Part shown: positions 52,283 to 62,182 of the stretch, in pieces | Numbering within the stretch: position 1 is the stretch's first letter | How the letters are laid out: each line of letters begins with the position of its first letter | Translations under genes and position numbers: made by a program | The notes under the pieces: generated by a model | What the model saw: the letters and a program-made list of their open reading frames with translations, nothing else | Told to the model about the DNA's origin: nothing | The model's database searches: none | From: G963422705 sp963422705 | Lineage (GTDB): Bacteria; Poribacteria; WGA-4E; WGA-3G | Assembly (NCBI GenBank): GCA_963422705.1 | Contig: OY730443.1 | Coordinates: 1,984,001-2,048,000, forward strand | Length of the DNA: 64,000 bases | Direction of reading: 5' to 3'

Positions 52283-53089
52283 ATGCTAAACCAAGCACAG
52301 GTAGACGCGTTTCGTGAAAAAGGGTTTTTGCTCGGAAATCGCGTCCTCAGTGACGAACAGGTCGATGAACTCCGTGACGAGTTGACGCGTGTGATTGATG
52401 ATTACGAGAAAACTGACAAACCGCAGCCAGTGCGTATCGCAAACCTTGGCGGGCGCGCGGAGAGCCCTGTCTGGCAAATCGTCAATATTTGGGAAGCGAG
52501 TCCTGCTTATCAACGGCTCGTGCACAACCCCGACGTTGTCGAAGGGATAGCGCAACTGACAGAGGCAACGGAATTGCGCGTCTGGCACGACCAGATCCAG
52601 TACAAACCGCCGCAAGTCGGTGGCGTTAATATGTGGCATCAGGATTCACCATACTGGCCGATTCTCGCTCCAAAAACCACTCAAGTCACCGCCTGGGTAG
52701 CGCTTGACGATGTTGATGAGAGCAATGGGTGTATGCGTATGGTGCCCGGGTCCTATCATTGGGGGAATCAGATTGCGTTTTTGCATCAGGTCAAAGACAT
52801 CGATTCAATGCCGAGCTCCTTTAAAGAGCACCAACTTGCGGTGGAGCTCTGCCCTGTCCCGAAGGGCCATGTTCACTACCACCATTCCTTAACCTGGCAC
52901 GGTTCGCACGATAACACAAGTGGAAGTCCACGGCGCGCAATCGCTGTGCATTATATGACGAGTGAAACTGTCTACGATGAAAGCGGAAACCATGTGATGA
53001 AGCCTTTTGTCACTGTCAATAACGGCGCTAAATTAGCAGGTGCCCATTTTCCGCTCGTGATGGAAGACGGGGTACTGACTCCGCTATAG
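52283..53089 (+). CDS. Phytanoyl-CoA dioxygenase (PhyH) family protein
   Basis: Fe(II)/2-oxoglutarate-dependent oxygenase of 268 residues. Iron ligands: HxD in MWHQDSPYW (about residue 117-119) and the distal histidine in LTWHGSHDNTS (about 206). The oxoglutarate-binding arginine is probably in SPRRAIAVHYM. The substrate is unknown; the family includes many hydroxylases of small molecules. AGGAG lies 6 bases before the ATG. A TPP enzyme gene follows after 209 bp on the same strand. Confidence 0.9.
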   Translation: MLNQAQVDAFREKGFLLGNRVLSDEQVDELRDELTRVIDDYEKTDKPQPVRIANLGGRAESPVWQIVNIWEASPAYQRLVHNPDVVEGIAQLTEATELRVWHDQIQYKPPQVGGVNMWHQDSPYWPILAPKTTQVTAWVALDDVDESNGCMRMVPGSYHWGNQIAFLHQVKDIDSMPSSFKEHQLAVELCPVPKGHVHYHHSLTWHGSHDNTSGSPRRAIAVHYMTSETVYDESGNHVMKPFVTVNNGAKLAGAHFPLVMEDGVLTPL

Positions 53090-53298
53090 ATGCACTAATT
53101 TTTTGCAGAAAGTGGTTGAATCGAAAGGATTTTTGGTGAATCAGTGAATTCTGAAAAGAAGTGGGCAGTTCGGAAAAACGCTGCCCCTGAATCAACGCTA
53201 CAAAACGCGTGTTGATTTGGGAGGTAGTGGCAGTTCTAACCGCGCCGGGTTCAATTCCTATTCTAAAATCCACTATATTGGAGAAAAAAGGAAAAAAT

Positions 53299-54936
53299 AT
53301 GAAAGTTGTTGACGCAGTCGCGAAAGTCCTAAAAGCGGAAGGGGTAGAATATCTATTTGCTTATCCTGTTAATCCGATAATTGAGGCGGCGGCGAAATTG
53401 GACATCCGTCCCATCATTGTTCGACAGGAACGCATTGGACTACACATGGCGGATGCAGTGAGCCGAATGACCTCCGGGCAAAAAATCGGGGTATTCTGTA
53501 TGCAAAGCGGCCCCGGTTCCGAAAATGCTTTCGGCGGCGTTGCACAGGCGTACGGTGACTCTGCCCCAATTGTTGTCTTGCCTATGGGCTATTCCCGCGG
53601 GATGACACAGATTCAACCTAATTTCAATTCTGCACTGAACTATCGGCATGTCACAAAATCTTGTGAACAAGTTACGGTGCCGGAAGCGGTTCCTGAGGCG
53701 CTTCGACGCGCCTTTACACAAGCACGAAATGGCAGGCCACGTCCTGCGCTTGTTGAATTTCCATCAGATCTTTTTGGTGAGGAGATTCTTGAACCGTTTG
53801 AACCGAGCCCTGTCCCTACAGCGCGTTACGGTCCTGAACCCGAAGCCGTTGAAGCGGCCGCAGAAGCGCTCATCGCCGCTGAATGTCCTCTAATTTATGC
53901 TGGACAAGGGGTGCATTACGCACAAGCGTGGGGACTCCTGAAAGAATTGGCGGAGCTTCTCGCAGCACCCGTGACGACGAGTCTCGGGGGGAAAAGTGCT
54001 TTTCCGGAAAACCATCCCTTAGCTTTAGGCTCCGGTGGACGGGCGATTCCTAAGCCGGTACACCACTTTCTCCAAAAAACCGACCTGATTCTGGGTATCG
54101 GGTGTAGTTTCACCAGAACCGGTTTTGGCGTCAAGATTCCGGCGGGAAAACGCGTCATCCATGCAACGTTGGATACGGCGGACATCAACAAAGATGTCGC
54201 TATTGAAACCGCTCTCATCGGGGATGCGGGACTCACTTTAAAAGCATTGGTGAAAGCTGTTCGTGCCCTTTCCACAGATGCGCCGAAAACCCGTACGGAG
54301 CAAGTCACCGCAGAAATTCAGGCGGTGAAATCTGAATGGCTTGAAGCGTGGATGCCCAAACTCACATCGGATGCTGTGCCGTTGACACCCTATCGCGTGA
54401 TATGGGACATGATGCAGAACCTGGATGTGGCAAACACAATCATCACCCACGATGCGGGAAGCCCCCGGGACCAGCTTTCACCTTTCTGGCAGACTATCAC
54501 CCCGCTTTCATACATCGGATGGGGGAAAACGACACAGCTCGGCTACGGGTTAGGGCTTGCAATGGGTGCGAAACTCGCAAAGCCCGATAAGCTCTGTATC
54601 AATGTCTGGGGCGACGCAGCAATCGGCTTTACCGGCATGGATTTTGAGACGGCCGTGCGCGAAAGAATCCCAATTCTTTCAGTCCTTTTTAACAATTTTT
54701 CTATGGCAATTGAAATTCCAATCATGCCTGTCTCTACCGAAAAATTTCGTTCTACCGACATCTCCGGGAACTACGCAGACATGGCAAAAGCGTTCGGGGG
54801 CTATGGGGAACGGGTTGAGACGCCAGAGCAGATTGTTCCGGCACTCCGGCGCGGTATCCAGAAAACGGAAGAGGGTGTCCCTGCGCTACTGGAATTCATT
54901 ACCGCAAAGGAAATTCAGATTTCTACATTCCAATGA
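53299..54936 (+). CDS. Thiamine pyrophosphate-dependent enzyme (acetolactate synthase-like)
   Basis: 545 residues with the three-domain TPP layout. Catalytic glutamate is in IVRQERIGLHMADAVSRM (about 35-50); then MQSGPGSENAFGGVAQAYGDS, and the C-terminal TPP site WGDAAIGFTGMDFETAVRE. The usual GDG there is GDA. The family covers acetolactate synthases, decarboxylases and carboligases, and this protein is clearly different from the ilvB product, so the reaction is open. The ATG at 53299 has AAAGGA upstream; the frame extends further without support. No regulatory subunit is adjacent. Confidence 0.85.
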   Translation: MKVVDAVAKVLKAEGVEYLFAYPVNPIIEAAAKLDIRPIIVRQERIGLHMADAVSRMTSGQKIGVFCMQSGPGSENAFGGVAQAYGDSAPIVVLPMGYSRGMTQIQPNFNSALNYRHVTKSCEQVTVPEAVPEALRRAFTQARNGRPRPALVEFPSDLFGEEILEPFEPSPVPTARYGPEPEAVEAAAEALIAAECPLIYAGQGVHYAQAWGLLKELAELLAAPVTTSLGGKSAFPENHPLALGSGGRAIPKPVHHFLQKTDLILGIGCSFTRTGFGVKIPAGKRVIHATLDTADINKDVAIETALIGDAGLTLKALVKAVRALSTDAPKTRTEQVTAEIQAVKSEWLEAWMPKLTSDAVPLTPYRVIWDMMQNLDVANTIITHDAGSPRDQLSPFWQTITPLSYIGWGKTTQLGYGLGLAMGAKLAKPDKLCINVWGDAAIGFTGMDFETAVRERIPILSVLFNNFSMAIEIPIMPVSTEKFRSTDISGNYADMAKAFGGYGERVETPEQIVPALRRGIQKTEEGVPALLEFITAKEIQISTFQ

Positions 54937-55008
54937 TTGTCTTAGGGGTTCTGTTTTTAAATCGCGAGATAGACACTGGATTCTATGAGTCTTGAAGGAG
55001 GAAATACT

Positions 55009-55779
55009 ATGAAATGCGTCCTTATCGTTTCAGTGATTGTGCTCAGTCTCATCGTCAACAGCTGGGCACTCAATGATGACAAAGCACTTATGCTCTATTT
55101 CACTTTTGAAGAGGGCAAGGGTGCCACAACCACAGATGTAAGTGGAAATAATATCAAAGGAACCTTGGAAGGCGCGACTTGGTCAAAAGATGGAAAAATC
55201 GGTGGGTGCGTCTATCTTGAAGATTCCGAAAAATTTGTAGAGGTTGAACCTGTTCCGGAACTTGACATCACCGATGAATTGACGATTCAAGCGTGGTTTT
55301 TTCCTGAAGAATCCCAAGGTGACTCTAACCTGATGGGGCGGAGAAGTTCAGCAAACGTTGGGGGCTATTGCCTTCAGTGGAGTGCACAGTTTACCGGTTC
55401 CCCGCAAATTGAGACGTGGATTAACATTGGTGAGTGGCAAGGGAGCCGCAATAAACAGAGGATTGAGCCGGAGTTAGAGGAGTGGCATCATGTTGCTTCC
55501 ACTTATGACGGTAATCTGATTCGGCAATACATTGACGGCAAACTTGATGCTGAATTCGAGCCGCCGGCGGGTAAAATTAGCAGTATTGATGCTGTCTTCC
55601 GCATTGGCAAGGCACAAACAGGGCTGGACGGTATGGTAGGCTATGTTGACGAAGTTGCGGTTTACAATCGTGCGCTCACAGCAGATGAAATTAATCAGGA
55701 TATGGAGAATGGTGTCTATTTCGCTGTTTCACCTAACGGAAGATTGGCTTCAACGTGGGGTGATTTGAAAAGAAGATAA
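55009..55779 (+). CDS. Secreted LamG/concanavalin-like lectin domain protein
   Basis: 256 residues: signal peptide (VLIVSVIVLSLIVNSWA) and a single LamG-type beta-sandwich (MLYFTFEEGKG, VSGNNIKGTLEGATW, LTIQAWFFPEE, WHHVASTYDGN, DEVAVYNRALTADEIN). Such domains bind carbohydrate or act as adhesion modules. A short tail of 15 residues ends it. AAGGAGG lies 7 bases before the ATG at 55009; the frame could start 8 codons earlier. The gene-free stretch 55780-56052 follows. Confidence 0.88.
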   Translation: MKCVLIVSVIVLSLIVNSWALNDDKALMLYFTFEEGKGATTTDVSGNNIKGTLEGATWSKDGKIGGCVYLEDSEKFVEVEPVPELDITDELTIQAWFFPEESQGDSNLMGRRSSANVGGYCLQWSAQFTGSPQIETWINIGEWQGSRNKQRIEPELEEWHHVASTYDGNLIRQYIDGKLDAEFEPPAGKISSIDAVFRIGKAQTGLDGMVGYVDEVAVYNRALTADEINQDMENGVYFAVSPNGRLASTWGDLKRR

Positions 55780-56052
55780 TAGTCTTATCATAGCGGATTC
55801 TTTTTCTCTGAACCTTACACCGCGGCGAATTCTATTGAGTATGATACAAAATTCCGTCAGTAGTAGCCCTGATAAAGCTTTGCGATTGGGCAAAAAAATA
55901 GTGGGTGTTGCCAGCGCTTCTTTCAGGGCAATATTGAGTAAGTGATGTCAGCCGATTTCTCACGTGGCGGAAGCTGCCGGCCAGAAAATCCTCAACGATG
56001 TCCTCTCTGTTTCGCCGCATGACAAACTCTGTATATTTTAACAAGCAATCTA

Positions 56053-57990
56053 TTGAAAGATTTCAAACAGACTCTTTTTGCTTTCGTGGCGGTGTTGCTC
56101 TGTCTCTTCATTTTAACTGAAGTCAACTATCCACAACTCGCGCCTCAATCCCAACTGGTGCTCTTTGCAATGCTGGGATTAGTCTTGGTGTTTCTGAAAT
56201 ATCCTGTCCATTCTTCCCTGTCAGCTAATCGCCTTAGTCACATTTTAGATATTATCTCATCAAGCTGTGTCGTTTTATGTTTCGGCTATATTCTTCTTCA
56301 GACAGAGCCACTGTTTAAAGCATTCTGGCTAGATGGAAAATCGCTGGGCGCGCGTGCTGGGGCGGAATACCCTATTGACTACGTTATTGGCGCGTTGAGC
56401 CTCATTTTCATTTTAGAGGCGACGCGCCGTACGGTGGGCTTGATACTCATGTCGCTGGCCCTCGTTTTTCTGTTTTATGCGGTTGTGGGCGAGTTTATGC
56501 CCGATTGGCTTTTCCCACACCGCGGTTACTCCATTAAACGTATCATTAGTCAGACCTTTCTCCAGAGCCAGGGTGTCTTCGGACTCGCGCTCCGCGTCAT
56601 GTTTACGTACGTGTTTCTGTTCGTGCTTTTTGGCACCTTATTGGAACGGACGGGTGCAACCCGTTATGTGCTTGGCCTCGCAAGTCGATTCTTCGGCAGC
56701 AGCGCGGGCGGCCCGGCCAAAATTGCGGTTCTGAGCAGTGGGATGATGGGTTCTTTGTCCGGTTCAGCCGTTGCGAATACGGCAACGACTGGCACCTTTA
56801 CTATCCCTTTGATGCATCGAGCCGGTTTTAAACCGGCAATCGCCGGCGGTATCGAGGCGGCTGCGAGTTCTGGCGGTGCGTTAGTCCCGCCTATCATGGG
56901 GGCAGGTGCCTACATGATGTTAGAAATCGTTACGCCTCCTGTTACCTATTTAGAAATCATTAAGGCGGCGTTACTGCCGGCGATGCTTTACTATACGGCG
57001 CTGCTGTGCATTGTCCATTTCTATGCGAAGCGGATTGAGGCATCCAGACAAGATACAAATATTGTCAAAAATCAGGAAGCAGACGATTCGCCATGCTCGC
57101 GTAATAAGATGCCGGGCATTGTATTTCTGACGGCATTCATCACACTCATTGGGTTCTTGCTGCTGGGTTCAACCCCGTTCCGCGCGGTGAGTTTAAGTTT
57201 ACTGGTTGTTTTGGGCATCAGCCTTCTTCACGCTGAAACCCGGGTGGGGATAACCGGTTTGATGAAAGCTATGGAAGCTGCTGCGCACAGCGGGATTTCG
57301 CTGATTGCTGCCGCTGCTTGTGTCGGCATTATTTTAGGCGTTGTGACGCTTACTGGAATTGGCGGCAAATTACCATCGGTGCTTCTACCGCTAGCTTCAA
57401 CAAATTTAATATTGGCCCTCCTCCTGCTGATGATTTCAACAATTATTCTCGGCATGGGACTGCCGTCTTCTGTCTGTTATCTTCTGATGGCAATTCTGGT
57501 CGGGCCCGTGCTGCTCGACTTGGGGGTAGTCCCTCTGACTGCCCACTTTTTTATCTTTTATTTTGGGATGATGTCCATGGTGACACCTCCTGTTGCCCTC
57601 GCGGCGTACACCGCTGCTGCGATTGCCAATTCCGGTATCATGAGAACGGGGTTAGCAGCCTTTAGATTCGCGCTTGTTGGATTCGCCCTCCCTTATGCTT
57701 TTGTGCTGCGCCCCGAATTGCTCTGGTTGAATGCAGCTGGGAGCAATCCGGGATTGTGGACTGTCTTTCAAAAACTCCTACCGACATTAATCGGAACTGT
57801 CATTTTTGCAGCGAGTATTACCGGGTATGCTTTCAAGAAACTCTCTTTATGGGAACGTAGTTTCCTGCTTATTTCTGTCTTAATTTTCTTTTTTTTCCCG
57901 ACGTCATTTTTGTGGATACACGCGCTAGCACTGCTTGCAAGTATTGCAATTTTTTACTATAATTGGCGAAAAAAGGTTTCGCATCCATAG
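56053..57990 (+). CDS. TRAP transporter fused permease (4TM + 12TM)
   Basis: 645-residue membrane protein with about sixteen hydrophobic helices. The small (DctQ-like) part covers roughly the first 200 residues. The large DctM part starts near residue 210, with SSGMMGSLSGSAVANTATTG, AAASSGGALVPPIMGAGAYMM, and MISTIILGMGLPSSVCYLL typical of TAXI-type fused permeases. It imports organic solutes using a sodium gradient with a separate binding protein. None is encoded next to it, so the partner lies elsewhere. The start codon is TTG at 56053 with no ribosome site, so the true start may differ. Confidence 0.87.
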   Translation: MKDFKQTLFAFVAVLLCLFILTEVNYPQLAPQSQLVLFAMLGLVLVFLKYPVHSSLSANRLSHILDIISSSCVVLCFGYILLQTEPLFKAFWLDGKSLGARAGAEYPIDYVIGALSLIFILEATRRTVGLILMSLALVFLFYAVVGEFMPDWLFPHRGYSIKRIISQTFLQSQGVFGLALRVMFTYVFLFVLFGTLLERTGATRYVLGLASRFFGSSAGGPAKIAVLSSGMMGSLSGSAVANTATTGTFTIPLMHRAGFKPAIAGGIEAAASSGGALVPPIMGAGAYMMLEIVTPPVTYLEIIKAALLPAMLYYTALLCIVHFYAKRIEASRQDTNIVKNQEADDSPCSRNKMPGIVFLTAFITLIGFLLLGSTPFRAVSLSLLVVLGISLLHAETRVGITGLMKAMEAAAHSGISLIAAAACVGIILGVVTLTGIGGKLPSVLLPLASTNLILALLLLMISTIILGMGLPSSVCYLLMAILVGPVLLDLGVVPLTAHFFIFYFGMMSMVTPPVALAAYTAAAIANSGIMRTGLAAFRFALVGFALPYAFVLRPELLWLNAAGSNPGLWTVFQKLLPTLIGTVIFAASITGYAFKKLSLWERSFLLISVLIFFFFPTSFLWIHALALLASIAIFYYNWRKKVSHP

Positions 57991-58008
57991 ACGGTTAATC
58001 ACCGATTT

Positions 58009-58332
58009 GTGAAGACTGTAAAACCTAATGTGAGTGGTTTTAAGTCATATAAACGAACGCTTTTAGAATGGACAGCAGCTGAACTTGCTCGTAATCCGGA
58101 TGCTGTGATAAAAACGATGATGGGTATCCCCTACAATCCTTACGAACCCAAACTGTATAACCGGTGGACGTTGCGAGGGATGTTTGACATGCATAACGAA
58201 ATTTTGATAGCAGAGCAACTTTGGAATTTCCTGGGAGGAGAAGGCAGTTACGACGAACTGCTAACTGCCTTTGAACTAGCGGGTATTGAACTGCGTGCCG
58301 AAATTGATGACTATTTTGAACAATTCAAGTAA
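58009..58332 (+). CDS. Short ORF resembling the C-terminal half of a TdeIII-type restriction endonuclease
   Basis: 107 residues beginning KTVKPNVSGFKSYKRTLLEW. Further conserved-looking segments are GIPYNPYEPKLYNRWTLRGM and AEQLWNFLGGEGSYDELL. I recall this pattern from TdeIII-family type II endonucleases, which are about twice as long. If so, the N-terminal half is missing, since the TRAP gene ends 18 bases upstream. No cognate methyltransferase is adjacent. GTG at 58009 is the only start near the frame's beginning. It could be a truncated gene or a small relative with another role. Confidence 0.55.
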   Translation: MKTVKPNVSGFKSYKRTLLEWTAAELARNPDAVIKTMMGIPYNPYEPKLYNRWTLRGMFDMHNEILIAEQLWNFLGGEGSYDELLTAFELAGIELRAEIDDYFEQFK

Positions 58333-58359
58333 CCGTTTCTTTGCTGGTAGCCTTCCGAT

Positions 58360-59397
58360 ATGAAAGTCGACAACATTTTTGACAAAACCGAATTGAAAAC
58401 AGCGCTCAATGCAGAGTACGCCCTCAGCTTGCAAGCGTTAACCTTTTTTCCGGAAGGTGAAGATAGTTACGGCTACATCGCCACTGCCAAAACGGGTGAG
58501 CGGTATTTTGTCAAGGCATCCGCTTCTGTTCAGGAAACGGCGTTACGCGCCGCATCGAACCTCCGTCACAAATCGAATATCACCGCGGTTGTCGCACCCC
58601 TCAAAACGCGGCGCGGAACGCTGAGCATTCCTTGGCACAACTTATCTGTCTCACTCTTCCCGTTTATTGAAGGCAAAAGTCGATGGGATTTGTGGAAAGC
58701 CGGGAAAGATTTCACGGATGACGAATTGGCGAGATGTGGTGCGCTTTTCGCAAAAATCCACGCATGCCGGGAAATAGGTGCCCCCACCGCGGCCCGATAT
58801 GCACTACCGTTGCGGAGTAAACTCTTCGCAGTACTCGATGCCGCTGAAAAAGCTAAACACAGTTCAACTAAAAAACGTTATCAGAACCGGTACCAACGCC
58901 ACGTGCTAGAAGCGATAACGCAGCACCGCGACGTCATCTTACAAACCTTGGAGAGATACGACACTTTAGGAAGGGTAGCGGAAGCTCTGAAAGCCCCAGT
59001 TGTCATCACACACGGAGACGCGAGCCCTGGCAATATCATCCTGGATAGAAATAACAAGTTGCACCTGATTGACTGGGACGGAATTCGCTTGGGGCCAGCG
59101 GAAAAAGAACTCGTCTTTTTCACGGGACAGCGATTTGAAATCGTTTTAGAACGTTATCTGTCAGAAAGAGGACACAACGTACCTCTAAGCGCGGATATTT
59201 TCGGCTTCTATATTTACGAATGGACACTCAATGAAATCCGAGATTACAGCACTAAAATTTTGTTTGATAACCGTGGTGATGAACAGCAGAACAGTTACGA
59301 TTGGGAAAGTCTGCAAGAATACCTGCCGCCCAATCGAGAGGTTATGGAAAGTGGAATTGAGGTAATTCGTAAGACGCTCAAATCGTATCAAGCTTAA
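58360..59397 (+). CDS. Aminoglycoside phosphotransferase (APH)-family kinase
   Basis: 345 residues, protein-kinase-like fold. The catalytic Brenner motif HGDASPGNIILD is near residue 218 and the DFG-like IDWDGIRLGP near 237. The N-terminal lobe has YFVKASASVQETA with the ATP-binding lysine. Family members phosphorylate antibiotics, choline, homoserine or sugars; nothing in the neighbourhood narrows it. No ribosome site is obvious before the ATG. It follows the short restriction-like ORF by 27 bp. Confidence 0.85.
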   Translation: MKVDNIFDKTELKTALNAEYALSLQALTFFPEGEDSYGYIATAKTGERYFVKASASVQETALRAASNLRHKSNITAVVAPLKTRRGTLSIPWHNLSVSLFPFIEGKSRWDLWKAGKDFTDDELARCGALFAKIHACREIGAPTAARYALPLRSKLFAVLDAAEKAKHSSTKKRYQNRYQRHVLEAITQHRDVILQTLERYDTLGRVAEALKAPVVITHGDASPGNIILDRNNKLHLIDWDGIRLGPAEKELVFFTGQRFEIVLERYLSERGHNVPLSADIFGFYIYEWTLNEIRDYSTKILFDNRGDEQQNSYDWESLQEYLPPNREVMESGIEVIRKTLKSYQA

Positions 59398-59462
59398 CAT
59401 CTCTATTCCCGGAGCACGGTTTATAAACGTTTCGCAACGTAATCTCTCATGGAGGGAACATC

Positions 59463-60200
59463 ATGGCACAAATCAAATCAGTACTCCTGTGGGAAAATCA
59501 ACGGAGATATGTTCGGGAAGCAATTGACGCAGGCACCTTAATAGGGGCTATTATCCCCACCGGCAGTACAGAACAACATAACGAACACTTGGCAATGTAT
59601 CACGACACGCAGAGTGCGGTGCACGTCTCAAAATTGGCAGCAGAGCGGCTTTTTCCGAGTGTCATCGTCACAACACCCCTCGCAATTGGCGTATCGGAAC
59701 ACTGGATGGAACACAAAGGCACGTTAACGCTACGCCCGGAGGTGTTCGGCGAGGTTCTCTACGATGTCGCAGATAGCATGCGACGACACGGCATTCACAA
59801 TATCTTGATTGTTAACGGACACGCGGGCAATTCGGGGCCGGTACACGAACGATTAGACGATTTTCGTGAAAGACTTGGCATCAATATCGAATTCCACTCT
59901 TACTGGGAGGCTTACAGCGAGGCGCTCATCAAGGCGCAGATGGAATCCGGCGTCTGTCCCGGACACGCGGCGGAGTTTGAGACGGCGTTCGCCCTCGCTG
60001 CCTTTGACGAAAACGTCGATTGGAACGGTGTCGATTACGACAACGCGAGGTTAACTATCTCCGACACCGGACAGGCAAAATCCGACAGGGAGTACCACCA
60101 TCAAGCAAAGTTGGCCACTGCAGAAAAAGGACAAGTGATGATTGACATCGCCATAGATTGGGTTGCAGAACGGATGCAGGCTATGATGTCAGCCGGTTAA
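59463..60200 (+). CDS. Creatininase-family amidohydrolase
   Basis: 245 residues. Metal-binding motifs: IPTGSTEQHNEHLAMYHD (about 32-49), ILIVNGHAGNSG (about 115) and GHAAEFETAFALA near 175. The family includes creatinine amidohydrolase, MftE and FAPy deformylase; the pathway is not indicated here. GGAGGG lies 7 bases before the ATG. The gene is monocistronic, and a converging aldolase gene lies 198 bp downstream. Confidence 0.9.
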   Translation: MAQIKSVLLWENQRRYVREAIDAGTLIGAIIPTGSTEQHNEHLAMYHDTQSAVHVSKLAAERLFPSVIVTTPLAIGVSEHWMEHKGTLTLRPEVFGEVLYDVADSMRRHGIHNILIVNGHAGNSGPVHERLDDFRERLGINIEFHSYWEAYSEALIKAQMESGVCPGHAAEFETAFALAAFDENVDWNGVDYDNARLTISDTGQAKSDREYHHQAKLATAEKGQVMIDIAIDWVAERMQAMMSAG

Positions 60201-60398
60201 CCGTGAGGGAATGCCCACCCGAAAACATCACTCGATAATCATGGGGGCGAGGTTCACTCGCCCAAACAACTTGATTCGGAATGGTAGAAAAAAGGATTTT
60301 CCCACTTCCCGGATGTCTATTAAAGTGCTTCATCCTGCTGACAGCATTCTCAATTCATCCTGAAAATCCCGTTTTTTACAAATTCACGACGGTATCGC

Positions 60399-61187
60399 CT
60401 AATGTCCTTCAAGTGCCTTCCGCAACCCATCGCCATGTTCACGCCACCAACTGTAAAGGATGGAGATATCGGTGCCGATGCAGAAATGGCGTACCCCCAT
60501 ATCTAACAAACGTTTCGCCCCGTCTGCACTCCCGAGTTCTGCGCGTGGGGGTACCCCCATCTTTAAGGCAGTTTCAAAAACCTTACGCTCCGCCGCCTGG
60601 ATTTCAGGAGCGCCACGCTGCCCCACCATTCCCATGCTCATTGAATAGTCCGAACCACCCCACTGTATCATGTCAACGCCTTCAACGGAAAGCACTGCTT
60701 CGAGATTCTCAACGGTGCCCCTCTTTTCAATCATAATTACGACGACAACATCGCGCAGCGCCTGAACATACTCCGGCCCCCCGCCGTACCCCATATAGGA
60801 AAACCGGCGCGTCGCAACCCCATAACTACCGCCATCTTCCGGCGTATCCGCACGCGTAATCCGGACACACTCCTCCACATCCTCAACGTTCTGACAATCC
60901 GCGTACAGCACACTCTGAAACCCAGAGCCGATGGCACGTTGTGCGATGAAGCCGCGCGGCTCCTGGTCCACCTTGATCATTGTCGAAATGTTGTGCAGTT
61001 CAGCCGCCCGGCACAGATTATCCAAGTCGTGAAGATCAAACGGGCCGTATTCACCAACGAATTCAACGTAGTCATACATCCCCGTGTGCCCAATCGCTTC
61101 AACAATAGAGGGCCACGTCGTATGGATATGTGTGCCAACCGTCGGTTTATCCGCATTGAGCAACTCTCGAAATGTATTTTTTCTCAT
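60399..61187 (-). CDS. HpcH/HpaI-family aldolase
   Basis: 262-residue TIM-barrel class II aldolase of the citrate-lyase-beta-like superfamily. It has VGTHIHTTWPSIVEA near the start and the active-site run VEFVGEYGPFD. MIEKRGTVENLEAVLSVEG and VDMIQWGGSDYSMSMG follow, with the pattern GVD...GxxD. Such enzymes cleave 4-hydroxy-2-oxoacids to pyruvate and aldehydes. I use the ATG at 61187, with GAGGT 8 bases upstream; the upstream extension has no support. The gene faces the creatininase gene. Confidence 0.87.
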   Translation of the reverse strand: MRKNTFRELLNADKPTVGTHIHTTWPSIVEAIGHTGMYDYVEFVGEYGPFDLHDLDNLCRAAELHNISTMIKVDQEPRGFIAQRAIGSGFQSVLYADCQNVEDVEECVRITRADTPEDGGSYGVATRRFSYMGYGGGPEYVQALRDVVVVIMIEKRGTVENLEAVLSVEGVDMIQWGGSDYSMSMGMVGQRGAPEIQAAERKVFETALKMGVPPRAELGSADGAKRLLDMGVRHFCIGTDISILYSWWREHGDGLRKALEGH

Positions 61188-61372
61188 CAATTTTACCTCT
61201 TTAATGATGATTCCATTTGATTCTGAAACCTTATCGCTTCCATCGACAAAAACAGAATGATTTGCTATCTTCCACTCTTCGCGCGAGGGCGCCCGCATCC
61301 AGTGCTGCAGCAACAGCAACGATGCCCCTCATACCCACGCGCGCATCGCCGGGGATATCTCGCTAAATGTGA

Positions 61373-61843
61373 GGACGAGCCGCCCCTGAAAAGTCGGGAT
61401 TGTGAAAGTGGGATGTTATCAAAACGAAGTCTTTTATCTTTATAAACCCATCACCATTCACATCTGCTGCCTGCAACGTTCTGATAGGGCTCGTTTGGTT
61501 CCTGTTATTATATTCTTCCAAATTCTCTATCAATCCGGCAAGCGGCAGAAATCTGATATCCGGTTATTCTCAAGCCCTAACCGTCTCAGTTTTACCATAT
61601 CTTTGAGGGGTAATACATCTGAGAGCTAGTTATCGGAAAGGCTGCACTCCGTCAGATTGGTAGCAAACTCAAGTCCGGTTAGATTGCGAATTCCGGATTG
61701 TGTACGGCTTGCGTAGTTGCGCTCTGCCCCGGTGCCAAAAGGAACATGTATGCGATGAAAATCAGGCTAGCAGAGAGAACAAGTCTCGCGTACGGGCTTG
61801 AGACGCGCAGCCACGTTGGTTTCGTACTGGTTAAAAGTTTCAT
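61373..61843 (-). pseudogene. Decayed LRR-dockerin secreted protein
   Basis: From ATG 61843 the first 50 or so codons give a signal peptide (LVLSASLIFIAYMFLLAPG) and stop. Beyond that, changed frames give NLTGLEFATNLTE, then an in-frame stop, VKLRRLGLENNRISDF, then further stops, and finally a calcium loop AADVNGDGFIKIKDFVLITS, ending at 61373. It is clearly related to the intact gene at 16829-17791. At least one frameshift and several stops make it a pseudogene. The rest of the gap, 61844-62133, holds nothing I can name. Confidence 0.8.
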
Positions 61844-62133
61844 GAAATTTATACCTTTTGAAGCAATTTTACAGTGGGTAAAGCGACTGAAGCGATAAAG
61901 CTCGTTCACTTTAGGCAAGATATTCCGGCATACCCCCATTATAAATGATATCATAATCGGCTTTAATTTTCAAGAATTCTGTGTTTATCGCTGGCGGTTT
62001 ACAAATCATCCTGAAATGGGTTTACTCGGCTGGAGACAGGTAGCGTTCGTTTAACAAAAACTGATTTAGCGGATATCCGCTACAAAAACGGCTGATAACG
62101 TCCATAATCGTCATAAATATCGCATAAAAACAG

Positions 62134-62162
62134 TTGCCTTAAAAGATAATTTTTGCTAAAAT
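62134..62162 (+). promoter_or_regulatory. Predicted sigma70 promoter for the 260-residue hypothetical
   Basis: TTGCCT, 17 bases, TAAAAT, 21 bases before the start codon. Confidence 0.6.
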
Positions 62163-62182
62163 TCTATTGTAGGAGGTATCTC

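Noticed and set aside
53225..53265. GGGTTCAATTCC, resembling a tRNA T-loop
   Set aside because: No acceptor, D-arm or anticodon stem can be built around it.
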